Assembly: GCA_017629985.1 (NCBI GenBank)
Contig: JAGBWD010000034.1
Coordinates: 1 to 64,000, forward strand
DNA length: 64,000 bases
Direction: 5' to 3'
Source: Alistipes sp.
GTDB lineage: Bacteria; Bacteroidota; Bacteroidia; Bacteroidales; Rikenellaceae
The notes below the pieces were generated by a model. That model did no database searches. It was not told where the DNA came from and saw only the letters and a program-made list of their open reading frames with translations. Made by a program: the position numbers and the translations under genes. Below, piece by piece: positions 27,120 through 35,949 of the stretch. Each line of letters starts with the position of its first letter. Within the stretch, counting starts at the first letter, position 1.

Positions 27120-29972
27120 CTAGTGGGCGGACAACCAATTATCCCCACTATTAACATCTGCAATGAGAGGAACGTTGAGTGTAACGACACTCTCCATAGC
27201 CTCCTTTACGATACGTACTACGGATGGTAGCTCACTATTTAAAGCATCTATAACTACCTCATCGTGTACTTGCATAATCATCTGCGAACGAAGACCCTCG
27301 GCTTTAAAGCGGTGGTATATCTCTACCATTGCGAGCTTCATTATATCAGCAGCAGAACCCTGAATAGGGGCATTTATGGCATTTCGCTCCGCCATGCCTC
27401 TCACGGTGCGATTTGAGGATTTTATGTCATGAAGGACTCTGCGGCGACCAAACATAGTCTGCACATAGCCATCCTCCATAGCCTTCATAATGGCGTTATC
27501 CATATATGCCTTGACACCTGGATATGTTATAAAGTAGCTATCAATAAGCTGCTTTGCTTCGCGGTTAGGGATATCAAGACGCTGCGCTAGGCCGAATGCT
27601 GATATGCCATATATGATACCGAAATTTGCTGTTTTCGCCCTGCGGCGCTCATCTGAAGTAACCTCCTCGGGACTCTTGGCATAGAGACGTGCTGCTGTTG
27701 CCTGATGTATATCCTCACCCATGCGGAAGGCCTCTAGGAGAGCCTCATCGCCGCAGAGGTGCGCCATCACGCGAAGCTCTATCTGCGAGTAATCGGCAGC
27801 CACAAGGGTATGCTCTGCATCAGAGGCCACAAAGGCGGCACGTATAGGCTTACCCAGCTGGTCGCGGATAGGGATATTCTGGAGGTTTGGGGAGGTGGAT
27901 GACAGACGTCCTGTTGCTGTAACAGCCTGATTATAGGAGGTGTGTATCTTGCCTGTTACTCTATTTACTAGCTGTGGCAACGCCTCCACATAGGTAGAGA
28001 GGAGCTTCTTAACGCCACGATACTCCAATATCTTCTCCACGATGGGGAAGTCGTGTGCAAAGCCCTGCAGATACTCCTCATCTGTGGAGTACTGCTTTGT
28101 CTTTGTCATCTTTGGCTTCTCGGCGATATGTAGCTTACCAAATAGCACCTCGCCAAGCTGTCGTGAGGAGTTTATATTTAGTGTAGGCTCATCAGCCATC
28201 TCTCGCACCTCGGCCTCAAGACGTGCCAACATCTCGCGCAGCTCCACAGCATAGCTATTTAGAGCCTCACAGTCGATATGTACTCCTGCGAGTTCCACAT
28301 CCGCCAAAACATCTATCATAGGCTCCTCGATACGGTGATAGAGGTCGAGCATACCAAGCTTCTCAACCTCGGCATAAAGCACCCTTTTTAGGCGTAACGT
28401 AACATCGGCATCCTCGGCGGCATACTCCGCAACACGCTCCACAGCAACCATGTCCATCGTCAGCTGCTTGGCCCCTTTGCCTATCAGCGTCTCTATGGAT
28501 ATAGGGGAGTAGTTGAGATAGCGCTCCGACATAAAGTTCATGTTATGACGCGACTCTGCATCTATCAGGTAGTGGAGAAGCATCGTGTCAATCTTCACAC
28601 CTCGAACCTCAATACCCAACTTACGAAGTACCATGATGTCAAACTTCATATTTTGACCCACCTTCGCGATATTTTCATCCTCAAATATTGGGCGAAGAAT
28701 CTCGGCATACTCCGCAACAGGAGCATTGTGAAGTGGCAAGTACCACGCCTTATACTCCTCTACGGCTAACGACACGCCCACGATAGTAGAGGTTATAGGA
28801 TCCAATCCCGAGGTCTCGGTATCGAAACAAAACTCCTTGTAATTACTTATCGCGGCACACACCTCACGCAGCTGCTCCGCGCTCCTTATGGTTATATATT
28901 CGTGGGGGGTGTCTGCTATAGTGCGCATAGCACCCTCCACACCCTGCTCCTCAACACTCTCCTCAACAGGGGTCTCAATAGGTGCCTCCATCGCCGCAAA
29001 GAGATCTCCCTGCCCCACAAGGCTCGCCTTACGCTTTGCCTCGGGCGTTGGAGATACCACCTCGCGATGCTCCATTTGTGGTGCTTGCTCTAGGCTCGGC
29101 GCTGATGGTATACCCTCCAAATCGCGCAAAAACAACGAGAAGTTTAACTCCGTATACAACGCCTTTAGCTCGCTGTAGTTAGGCTCACACAGCGCCAAAG
29201 ACTCTACATTAAACTCAACAGGCACATCTAGGCGTATCGTGGTTAATTCTTTAGCTAACAACAGCTTATCACCCCACTCTGCGATATTCTTACCTGTCTT
29301 ACCACCAATCTTATCTGCATTAGCAAGGATATTTTCCACCTCACCCCACTCGCGCACAAGCTTTGTAGCACCCTTCTCGCCAATGCCCGGCACACCTGGA
29401 ATATTATCTGCGGAGTCACCCCATAATGCCAACATGTCGCGCACCAAGAGAGGCTCCTTGAAGCCATACTTCTCCTCTATTGCCGCACGATCAACAATCT
29501 CTATGTTATCGCTCTTCTGGCGATAGATAACACAGTTATCATCCACCAACTGGCCATAATCCTTATCGGGGGAGACCATAAACACCTTATATCCAGCCTC
29601 GCCACCACGCTTTGCCAATGTGCCAATCACATCATCGGCCTCAAAACCTGCAACCTCCAAAATAGGGATGCGCATCGCCTCGAGCAGTCGCTTGACATAG
29701 GGTACAGAGATCTTTATATCCTCGGGTGTTGGTGGGCGGTTAGCCTTATACTCGGCAAACATCTCACGGCGAAAACATCCTCCAGGGGGGTCAAATGCCA
29801 CACCTATCATATCTGGCTTCTCGCGCTTAAGGATGTCGCGCAGAAACTTCGTAAATCCAAATACCACCGAGGTATTTATGCCATCCTTATTTCGCATAGG
29901 TCGCCCCATGAAGGCGTAATAATACCTATATATCAACGCATAGGCGTCAATCAAAAATACGCGTTTCGACAT
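27120..29972 (-). CDS. polA: DNA polymerase I
   Basis: A 950-residue polymerase for gap filling and primer removal. The 5' nuclease domain covers about 1-290 (FLIDAYALIYRYYYAF, FEADDVIGTLA, GDSADNIPGVPGIGEKGA). An acidic linker follows, then a 3'-5' exonuclease-type domain with an intact FDTETSG near residue 383, so proofreading may be active. The polymerase domain has DYSQIELRV near 724, RRAKTANFGIIYG and MQVHDEVVI near 900. The length is typical for Bacteroidota PolA. It is 10 bp after queD and likely cotranscribed with it. Confidence 0.97.
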   Translation of the reverse strand: MSKRVFLIDAYALIYRYYYAFMGRPMRNKDGINTSVVFGFTKFLRDILKREKPDMIGVAFDPPGGCFRREMFAEYKANRPPTPEDIKISVPYVKRLLEAMRIPILEVAGFEADDVIGTLAKRGGEAGYKVFMVSPDKDYGQLVDDNCVIYRQKSDNIEIVDRAAIEEKYGFKEPLLVRDMLALWGDSADNIPGVPGIGEKGATKLVREWGEVENILANADKIGGKTGKNIAEWGDKLLLAKELTTIRLDVPVEFNVESLALCEPNYSELKALYTELNFSLFLRDLEGIPSAPSLEQAPQMEHREVVSPTPEAKRKASLVGQGDLFAAMEAPIETPVEESVEEQGVEGAMRTIADTPHEYITIRSAEQLREVCAAISNYKEFCFDTETSGLDPITSTIVGVSLAVEEYKAWYLPLHNAPVAEYAEILRPIFEDENIAKVGQNMKFDIMVLRKLGIEVRGVKIDTMLLHYLIDAESRHNMNFMSERYLNYSPISIETLIGKGAKQLTMDMVAVERVAEYAAEDADVTLRLKRVLYAEVEKLGMLDLYHRIEEPMIDVLADVELAGVHIDCEALNSYAVELREMLARLEAEVREMADEPTLNINSSRQLGEVLFGKLHIAEKPKMTKTKQYSTDEEYLQGFAHDFPIVEKILEYRGVKKLLSTYVEALPQLVNRVTGKIHTSYNQAVTATGRLSSTSPNLQNIPIRDQLGKPIRAAFVASDAEHTLVAADYSQIELRVMAHLCGDEALLEAFRMGEDIHQATAARLYAKSPEEVTSDERRRAKTANFGIIYGISAFGLAQRLDIPNREAKQLIDSYFITYPGVKAYMDNAIMKAMEDGYVQTMFGRRRVLHDIKSSNRTVRGMAERNAINAPIQGSAADIMKLAMVEIYHRFKAEGLRSQMIMQVHDEVVIDALNSELPSVVRIVKEAMESVVTLNVPLIADVNSGDNWLSAH

Positions 29973-29982
29973 TGTTTAACAA

Positions 29983-30441
29983 TTAGAAGTTATCCGATGC
30001 AAACCACTCGGCATACGAAGTAGCAGTTTCGTGGAGACGTAACGAGTATAACTCTATATCTTCGGGTAGCGCACCCAAAAGACGCTCGGCAAAGTCTGCC
30101 AACATATTCTCGCACGTAGGCTGATAATCAACAAGTACCACCCTCTGGAAGTTCTCGCAGCAGCGCATCTTACACAAAATCTCATTCGACAGTGGGCTTC
30201 TGCGCATCGTGAGCGAGTGGTCGAGACGATCTACAATCTGCTCATTTACTATACGCTTCAAGACTCCGAAGTCCATCACCATACCCAGCTTTGGCGATTC
30301 AGGATCGGTAATAGGCTTACCCTTTACCGTAACAAAAAGCCTATATGAGTGTCCGTGAATCTCGCGACATAGGCCATCATAATCCTCAAGCATGTGCGCC
30401 GCCTCGAAGGTGAACTCTTTTGTTAAACGTATTACAGACAT
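29983..30441 (-). CDS. queD: 6-carboxy-tetrahydropterin synthase
   Basis: A 152-residue enzyme that converts 7,8-dihydroneopterin triphosphate to 6-carboxy-tetrahydropterin in queuosine synthesis. The zinc ligands His16 (EAAHMLED), His29 and His31 (IHGHSY), the catalytic Cys25 (GLCREIH) and the acid-His pair in DRLDHS are all present. It is slightly longer than average because of a ~12-residue insert after ITDP. Other queuosine genes are not in the window. Confidence 0.92.
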   Translation of the reverse strand: MSVIRLTKEFTFEAAHMLEDYDGLCREIHGHSYRLFVTVKGKPITDPESPKLGMVMDFGVLKRIVNEQIVDRLDHSLTMRRSPLSNEILCKMRCCENFQRVVLVDYQPTCENMLADFAERLLGALPEDIELYSLRLHETATSYAEWFASDNF

Positions 30442-30471
30442 AATATGTTCATTTTTATTTATTTCTCTCTA

Positions 30472-30503
30472 CAAAGATACCTATTTATTTACAATATCAC
30501 AAT
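30472..30503 (-). promoter_or_regulatory. queD-polA promoter
   Basis: Minus-strand ATTG (30500-30503), 20-nt spacer, TATCTTTG (30472-30479), 31 bp before queD. It is back-to-back with the DUF4252 gene promoter. Confidence 0.6.
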
Positions 30504-30522
30504 AGAAGTAGCTATAAGGCGT

Positions 30523-30553
30523 TTTGTATTATAAAAATTTTATGCTATATTTG
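30523..30553 (+). promoter_or_regulatory. Consensus promoter of the DUF4252 gene
   Basis: TTTG (30523-30526), 19-nt spacer, TATATTTG (30546-30553). Perfect match, 25 bp before the start codon. Confidence 0.75.
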
Positions 30554-30578
30554 TATTATTACACTAAAATATGCGAGT

Positions 30579-31043
30579 ATGAAACGATATATCATTGCAC
30601 TACTACTTCTTATTCCGATGATCTCCCACGCCGAGATTCCCGCCATGTCAAAACTTGGCAAAGAGGCCTCAAAGCAGGAGAATGTTGAACATACAAGCGT
30701 TGGTCGCTTCATGCTTGGTCTGGCCGCCTTGGCTGCCGAGGAGAAAGAGGGTGAGATTTTTAAGATGCTCGACCATATAGAGATGATTGAGTGTAAAAAT
30801 GAAGCATACTCGCCAAAGCTTTTGCAGAGCGCAATGGCGATTATCGAAAAAGTAGGGGCTGTGCATGTAGATAGACAGGAGGAGGACAACGAGATTTGCA
30901 ATATATACCTAATTGGCAATCAGAAGAGTATTGAGGAACTTATCATAATTGTGGAGAGCGACACCGATGGGCTCGCCATAATGGTCATGTCGGGAGATAT
31001 TCCAATAGATAGACTCGCCGAGGTTGCCAAGATGCAGTCATAA
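30579..31043 (+). CDS. DUF4252 domain-containing secreted protein
   Basis: A 154-residue exported protein with signal peptide MKRYIIALLLLIPMISHA. The mature part has the DUF4252 pattern: a helix-strand start (KMLDHIEMIECKN), a middle EDNEICNIYLIGNQKSIEELIIIVESD, and a closing LAIMVMSGDIPIDRLAEVAKM. DUF4252 proteins are common in Bacteroidota, often near sigma/anti-sigma genes, and have no settled function. Here the gene stands alone between divergent queD and a convergent tRNA, with its own perfect promoter and a terminator. Confidence 0.85.
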   Translation: MKRYIIALLLLIPMISHAEIPAMSKLGKEASKQENVEHTSVGRFMLGLAALAAEEKEGEIFKMLDHIEMIECKNEAYSPKLLQSAMAIIEKVGAVHVDRQEEDNEICNIYLIGNQKSIEELIIIVESDTDGLAIMVMSGDIPIDRLAEVAKMQS

Positions 31044-31050
31044 ATAAAAC

Positions 31051-31085
31051 AAAAAGGAACAACTTAAAAGCTGTTCCTTTTTTTG

Positions 31086-31086
<1 letters not shown>
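31051..31086 (+). terminator. Terminator of the DUF4252 gene
   Basis: AAAAAGGAACA pairs with TGTTCCTTTTT across a short loop, ending in seven T. It abuts the 3' end of the convergent tRNA gene. Confidence 0.85.
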
Positions 31087-31159
<73 letters not shown>

Positions 31160-31185
31160 AACGTATAAACTACGTATTGCGAGTG

Positions 31186-31216
31186 CAAAGATAGTAAAAA
31201 TTTTATAACTACCAAT
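31186..31216 (-). promoter_or_regulatory. tRNA(CAU) promoter
   Basis: Minus-strand ATTG (31213-31216), 19-nt spacer, TATCTTTG (31186-31193), about 27 bp before the tRNA 5' end. Confidence 0.6.
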
Positions 31217-31286
31217 CTTAAAATAATATTTTGCACTTTTTTATCACAATAGATGCTAAATTTTTACAATAATATAGGCAAATATA

Positions 31287-31317
31287 TTTGTCATTCGGCC
31301 GAAAAAATGTATCTTTG
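31287..31317 (+). promoter_or_regulatory. Consensus promoter of kbl
   Basis: TTTG (31287-31290), 19-nt spacer, TATCTTTG (31310-31317). Perfect match. It leaves an AT-rich 5' leader of about 75 nt before the kbl ATG. Confidence 0.8.
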
Positions 31318-31400
31318 TAACAGATTATATATTATAATGTCGCATTTTCGATCGTAAATTCAACACAAATCACATATAAACAATTTAAAACATTAAGACA

Positions 31401-32588
31401 ATGTACGGAAAATTTCAGCAGCATTTGCAGAATGAGTTGGCGGAGATTAAGGCTGCCGGCTTGTACAAGACCGAGCGTATTATCGAGTCACCACAGCGTG
31501 CAGAGATTGACGTGGCTAACCGCCCAGTGTTGAACTTCTGCGCTAACAACTACCTCGGACTTTCAGACAACCAGCGTCTTATCGATGCAGCAAAGAAGGC
31601 TTTGGACGAGCGTGGCTTCGGTATGTCTTCAGTACGCTTCATCTGCGGTTGCCAGGATATCCACAAGCAGCTTGAGAAGGCTATCGCTGACTACTTCGGC
31701 ACCGAGGATACTATCCTTTATGCAGCATGTTTCGATGCTAATGGTGGTGTTTTCGAGCCTTTGTTCACAGCCGAGGATGCTATCATCTCTGACGCTTTGA
31801 ACCACGCATCTATCATCGATGGTGTACGTCTTTGCAAGGCACAGCGCTACCGCTATGCTAATGCCGACATGGCAGAGCTTGAGGAGTGCTTGAAGCAGGC
31901 ACAGGCACAGCGTTTCCGCATCATCGTTACTGACGGTGTATTCTCTATGGATGGTAACGCTGCTCCACTCGACAAGATTTGCGAGTTGGCAGAGAAGTAT
32001 GACGCTCTTGTAATGGTTGATGAGTGCCACTCTGCAGGTGTATTGGGTAAGACCGGTCGTGGTATCACCGAGCTTTATGACCTTCGTGGTAAGGTAGATA
32101 TCCTCACAGGTACCCTTGGTAAGGCATTTGGTGGTGCTGTAGGTGGTTTCACAACAGGCCGCAAGGAGATTATCGACATGCTTCGTCAGCGCTCACGTCC
32201 TTACTTGTTCTCTAACTCACTTCCACCAGCAGTAGTTGGTGCATCTATCGAGATGTTCAAGATGCTCGAGGAGAGCGATGCTTTGCACGATCAGCTTGTT
32301 GCTAACGTTGAGCATTTCCGTTCAAAGATGGTTGCTGCAGGTTTCGACATCAAGCCTACAGTATCTGCTATCTGCGCTGTTATGCTTTACGATGCAAAGC
32401 TTTCACAGGACTTTGCTGCAGAGCTTCAGAAGGAGGGTGTATTCGTAACAGGTTTCTACTACCCTGTAGTTCCAAAGGGTCAGGCACGTATCCGTGTTCA
32501 GGTCTCTGCAGGCCACACTACAGAGCAGCTTGACCGTTGCGTTGAGGCATTTGTAAAGGTTGGTAAGCAGCTTGGCGTACTTAAGTAA
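31401..32588 (+). CDS. kbl: Glycine C-acetyltransferase (2-amino-3-ketobutyrate CoA ligase)
   Basis: A 395-residue PLP enzyme of the alpha-oxoamine synthase family. It cleaves 2-amino-3-oxobutyrate with CoA to glycine and acetyl-CoA in threonine breakdown. The Kbl-type start MYGKFQQHLQNELAEIK, the VDECHSAGVLG motif and the PLP-lysine segment TGTLGKAFGGAVGGF (Lys near 241) are present. The partner threonine dehydrogenase is not adjacent. Codon choice is visibly more uniform than in neighbours and the promoter is perfect, suggesting high expression. A serine palmitoyltransferase-like role is less likely given the N terminus. Confidence 0.9.
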   Translation: MYGKFQQHLQNELAEIKAAGLYKTERIIESPQRAEIDVANRPVLNFCANNYLGLSDNQRLIDAAKKALDERGFGMSSVRFICGCQDIHKQLEKAIADYFGTEDTILYAACFDANGGVFEPLFTAEDAIISDALNHASIIDGVRLCKAQRYRYANADMAELEECLKQAQAQRFRIIVTDGVFSMDGNAAPLDKICELAEKYDALVMVDECHSAGVLGKTGRGITELYDLRGKVDILTGTLGKAFGGAVGGFTTGRKEIIDMLRQRSRPYLFSNSLPPAVVGASIEMFKMLEESDALHDQLVANVEHFRSKMVAAGFDIKPTVSAICAVMLYDAKLSQDFAAELQKEGVFVTGFYYPVVPKGQARIRVQVSAGHTTEQLDRCVEAFVKVGKQLGVLK

Positions 32589-32606
32589 TAGACTTTTACA
32601 GACAAT

Positions 32607-32642
32607 AAAAAATCTCGTGGGCTAACCCACGAGATTTTTTTT
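32607..32642 (+). terminator. kbl terminator, usable in both directions
   Basis: AATCTCGTGGG pairs with CCCACGAGATT around a 4-nt loop, followed by eight T and preceded by an A run. It lies between the convergent kbl and CoA-transferase genes and can end both. Confidence 0.9.
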
Positions 32643-32657
32643 TCGCTATAGTGATAT

Positions 32658-33950
32658 CTACTTCAGACGCATAAAGCCGATACCGAAGCGCTCCACTGCA
32701 GCTCTCTCCAACTCCTCGCGTACCGATGGGTCAGCAATAGAGATAAGGAGCTTTGCACGCTCGGCAAGCGACTTATTACGAAGATAGACAATACCATGCT
32801 CCGTAGCGATGTACTGCGCCTGGAAACGTGTGGTCACCACACCTGCACCCTTGGTAAGCGTAGGCACAATCTTCGAGATACCCTTGGTAGTAATAGATGG
32901 TAGGGCAATGAAACATTTACCACCCTCCGAGAGCGCACCACCATACATAAAGTCGTGCTGACCACCTACACCCGAGAAGATGCGCTCACCGATAGAGTCA
33001 GCACATATCTGACCTGTTAGGTCTACCTCAATAGCCGAGTTTACAGCCATCACCTTGGGGTTCTGACGAATATTTTGTGGGTCGTTAGTCCACGCCACAT
33101 CACGTATCACCACATCACGATTGTTGTCGAGATAGTCGTAGAGACGCTGGCTTCCCAAACACAAACAAGCTACAGACTGTCCTGGATATATCTTCTTAAG
33201 CGAGTTATCGATGATACCCTTCTGGATTAGAGGCACCACGCCATCTGTCATCGCCTCGGTGTGAAGACCAAGGTGCTTGTGGTCATGAAGAGCATCAAGC
33301 ACTGCATTAGGAATACCTCCCACGCCAATCTGTAGTGTTGCACCATCAGGAATCTCCTGCGCGATGAAGTTACCTATGCGGCGCTCCACATCGTTAGGGA
33401 TAACAGTAGGAACCTCAACAAGAGGCTCATCGCCGCGCACCATGGCATCAATCTTTGAGACATGGATTACAGGATCACCAAACGTGCGAGGCATATACTT
33501 ATTCACCTGCGCAATGATAACCTTCGAACACTCGGCAGCCGAAAAGGCGAGGTCCGCAGAGACACCATAAGAGCAGTAGCCATCCTCATCAGGCTCCGAC
33601 ACGTTAAGCAATGTTACATCCAAAGGCACCTGTCCCGAGCGGAACAAGAAAGGAATCTCGCCCAAGAATGCTGGGATAGTCTGTGCAACACCCTCGTTAA
33701 TAGCCTTACGAAGGTTATTTGCCACGAAGAAACTCAATGGCTCAAACGAGTCGCGAAGCTCTGCTTTAGCATAAGGAGCATCAAAGCGACCTATAGCAAA
33801 CGCAGTGTATACCTTAACATCACGAAGTTCTGGAGCGCGATCTGTCATAGCCTGCACCAACACCTCTGGGATAGATGTAGAACCTTGAATAAATACCGAG
33901 TCTCCCGATTTAATAAGCTTTACGGCTTCTGCCGCACTAACTAGATTCAT
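32658..33950 (-). CDS. Acyl-CoA:carboxylate CoA-transferase (4-hydroxybutyrate CoA-transferase-like)
   Basis: A 430-residue class I CoA-transferase of the acetyl-CoA hydrolase/transferase family. It has the N-terminal VFIQGSTSIPEVLVQAM, the glycine-rich QIGVGGIPNAVLDAL, the catalytic-Glu segment GLHTEAMTDG (Glu near 230) and GGQHDFMYGG near the C terminus. It moves CoA between an acyl-CoA and a free acid such as acetate. As the last gene behind indolepyruvate oxidoreductase and an aminotransferase, its likely task is to recover the thioester from aryl- or branched acyl-CoA. The specific acyl group is inferred, not seen. Confidence 0.88.
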   Translation of the reverse strand: MNLVSAAEAVKLIKSGDSVFIQGSTSIPEVLVQAMTDRAPELRDVKVYTAFAIGRFDAPYAKAELRDSFEPLSFFVANNLRKAINEGVAQTIPAFLGEIPFLFRSGQVPLDVTLLNVSEPDEDGYCSYGVSADLAFSAAECSKVIIAQVNKYMPRTFGDPVIHVSKIDAMVRGDEPLVEVPTVIPNDVERRIGNFIAQEIPDGATLQIGVGGIPNAVLDALHDHKHLGLHTEAMTDGVVPLIQKGIIDNSLKKIYPGQSVACLCLGSQRLYDYLDNNRDVVIRDVAWTNDPQNIRQNPKVMAVNSAIEVDLTGQICADSIGERIFSGVGGQHDFMYGGALSEGGKCFIALPSITTKGISKIVPTLTKGAGVVTTRFQAQYIATEHGIVYLRNKSLAERAKLLISIADPSVREELERAAVERFGIGFMRLK

Positions 33951-33968
33951 ATTTTTTTGGTTTATAAA

Positions 33969-33992
33969 GGGCTGTCCTTAAGCGGGCAGCCC
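33969..33992 (-). terminator. Hairpin between aminotransferase and CoA-transferase genes
   Basis: GGGCTG pairs with CAGCCC around a 12-nt loop, followed in the transcribed direction by TTTATAAA. The T run is poor, so it probably attenuates rather than ends transcription into the CoA-transferase gene. Confidence 0.45.
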
Positions 33993-33998
33993 CATTTA

Positions 33999-35315
33999 TT
34001 AATAGTCCTGGCTAAACAATCTCAAACGCTTATCAAGCTCATCATACTGATAGTCCGAAATCATCGATACACAGCCACGCAAACCCTCACGAGAGCTACC
34101 CGTAGGAGCAAGTGTGATCGCCGAGATACCATAGTATATCAACTTGTTGATAAGCTGCTCGCCTGTCATATCCTTGTATCCGAAGGTGAAGAAGAAGCCA
34201 TCACTAACCTCCTGCTCACAATCCTTGTCGTATACAATATGGAAGCCATTCTTAACCATAATCTCCTTAACGCGCTCGGCACGGCGTGCATACTCGCGGG
34301 TATGACCTACGAAGTCCAAGCGGCCATCAGATGCTGCGCGGAACATTGCTGCTAAAGCATACTGCGCAGAGTGTGGAACACCCGATGACAACACATAAAG
34401 GATGTTAAAGATGAAGTTACGGCGGAACTCTCCATCATTACCATACTTCTCGGCAAGAGCCTCGTAGCAACGCTCTGCAAGCGCAGGGTTCATAGCCACA
34501 ATGGCGATACGCTGACCTGCATACGAGAACATCTTTGAGCCTGACAACAGATGTAGACAGTTGTTGGTGTAACGAGCTACAGTAGGCTGGTAAGGAGCCT
34601 CAAAAGGCTTCGAGCGATCCTCGCGGAAGTCCATGTTGAGATATGCCAAATCCTCCACTACGACAACATCATACTTTGTTGCTAGGCGTCCAATAATCTC
34701 CAACTCCTGCTCGTTAAGACACATCCACGTAGGGTTGTTAGGGTTAGAGTATATCATACCGCTGATGCGACCAGATGAGAGAATCTCCTCTAGCTTCTGC
34801 TCTAGCTTCTCGCCACGATAGTCGATAACATCGAACGACTCGAAACGTATACCCTGCACCTTACACTGCGCCTTCTGCACTGGGAATCCAGGATCTATAA
34901 ACAATATAGTATCGCGATCCTTACGCATCTGGCTGAGGGCCATAAACGTAGCGAAAGCACCCTGCATAGAACCTACAGTAGGCACGATACATACTGGAGG
35001 GATGTCGAGGTTGATAAACGCCTTGATGAAGCGTGATGCCTCCTTTGTGAGAGGCTCGATACCTGTGATAAGAGGATACTTCGAGCCTACACCAGCAAGC
35101 AACGCCTCATGCTCCGCCTCGATACCTATCATCTCGGCTGGAAGGCCCGGCTCACCAATCTCCATACGTATATACTCAACGCCTGTCTTTGCCTCAATAT
35201 CCTTCACTACGCTAACAAACTGGCGTATAGATGCTGCACCAAGCTCTTTGGCATTACGAAGGCCGTTAGCAATACAGATGTTGTCTACGGTTTGCTTATC
35301 TAATGGTCTATCCAT
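33999..35315 (-). CDS. Class I/II aminotransferase
   Basis: A 438-residue PLP aminotransferase. It shows YPLITGIEPLTKEASRFIKA, PTVGSMQGAFATFMAL, MIYSNPNNPTWMCLNEQEL and VVVEDLAYLNMDF with the PLP Asp, then the lysine segment LSGSKMFSYAGQRIAIV (Lys near 260) and the C-terminal Arg region GSSREGLRGC. It likely transaminates an aromatic or branched amino acid to the 2-oxo acid used by the IorAB enzyme upstream. The start is ATG 35315, 8 bp after the iorB stop; the frame to 35402 would overlap iorB. Confidence 0.88.
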   Translation of the reverse strand: MDRPLDKQTVDNICIANGLRNAKELGAASIRQFVSVVKDIEAKTGVEYIRMEIGEPGLPAEMIGIEAEHEALLAGVGSKYPLITGIEPLTKEASRFIKAFINLDIPPVCIVPTVGSMQGAFATFMALSQMRKDRDTILFIDPGFPVQKAQCKVQGIRFESFDVIDYRGEKLEQKLEEILSSGRISGMIYSNPNNPTWMCLNEQELEIIGRLATKYDVVVVEDLAYLNMDFREDRSKPFEAPYQPTVARYTNNCLHLLSGSKMFSYAGQRIAIVAMNPALAERCYEALAEKYGNDGEFRRNFIFNILYVLSSGVPHSAQYALAAMFRAASDGRLDFVGHTREYARRAERVKEIMVKNGFHIVYDKDCEQEVSDGFFFTFGYKDMTGEQLINKLIYYGISAITLAPTGSSREGLRGCVSMISDYQYDELDKRLRLFSQDY

Positions 35316-35322
35316 TGTTTTG

Positions 35323-35904
35323 TTATTTTTTGATTGAGTTTTCATAACCTGCACGTACTGCGGCAAGGTTCTTCTCGATAACCTCCTCACCCTTACGAGC
35401 AAAGATTCGGCGAATACCTGCCTCTATCTTCTCAAATTCGATGTCGAGCATAGGTATCGCAGCACCCAACAATACCATGTTAGCTGCCTGAAGTGGCGCT
35501 CCAGCATCCTTTGCTAGCTGCTCCACATTCAACGATACACAGTGAGGCAATGCTGCAAGGTGGGCATTAATCTCCTCCTCTGCAGGGTAGTTAGGGATAT
35601 TGATAAATGGCACGTTAGATGTAACCACCCAACCATCCTTCTTGAGATATGACAAGTAGCGCAAAGCCTCCATAGGCTCCAAAGATATGATGATATCTGC
35701 ACCACCCTTTGCGATAAGGTCCGATGCTATAGGCTCTGTAGATAGACGCAAGTTACTCTGCACATCACCACCACGCTGGCTCATACCGTGAACCTCTGCC
35801 TGCTTGATATGCCAACCCTCGGCCAAGGCAGCCTCACCGATAACCGTAGCAATCGACAGAATACCCTGTCCGCCGACGCCTGCCAAAATAATATCTTTCT
35901 TCAT
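35323..35904 (-). CDS. iorB: Indolepyruvate oxidoreductase subunit beta
   Basis: A 193-residue gamma-type subunit of a 2-oxoacid oxidoreductase: IILAGVGGQGILSIATVIGEAAL, AEVHGMSQRGGDVQSNLR and ADIIISLEPMEALRYL. It pairs with IorA to convert aryl pyruvates to aryl-acetyl-CoA. The gene lies 45 bp after iorA and 7 bp before the aminotransferase gene. Confidence 0.93.
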   Translation of the reverse strand: MKKDIILAGVGGQGILSIATVIGEAALAEGWHIKQAEVHGMSQRGGDVQSNLRLSTEPIASDLIAKGGADIIISLEPMEALRYLSYLKKDGWVVTSNVPFINIPNYPAEEEINAHLAALPHCVSLNVEQLAKDAGAPLQAANMVLLGAAIPMLDIEFEKIEAGIRRIFARKGEEVIEKNLAAVRAGYENSIKK

Positions 35905-35949
35905 AATAGTTTCGTTTTTAACAGTTTACTTATTGTTAGCGGACTTCAA

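Noticed and set aside
33969..33992. Riboswitch between aminotransferase and CoA-transferase
   Set aside because: Only a single simple hairpin in 48 bp, too short for a known aptamer.
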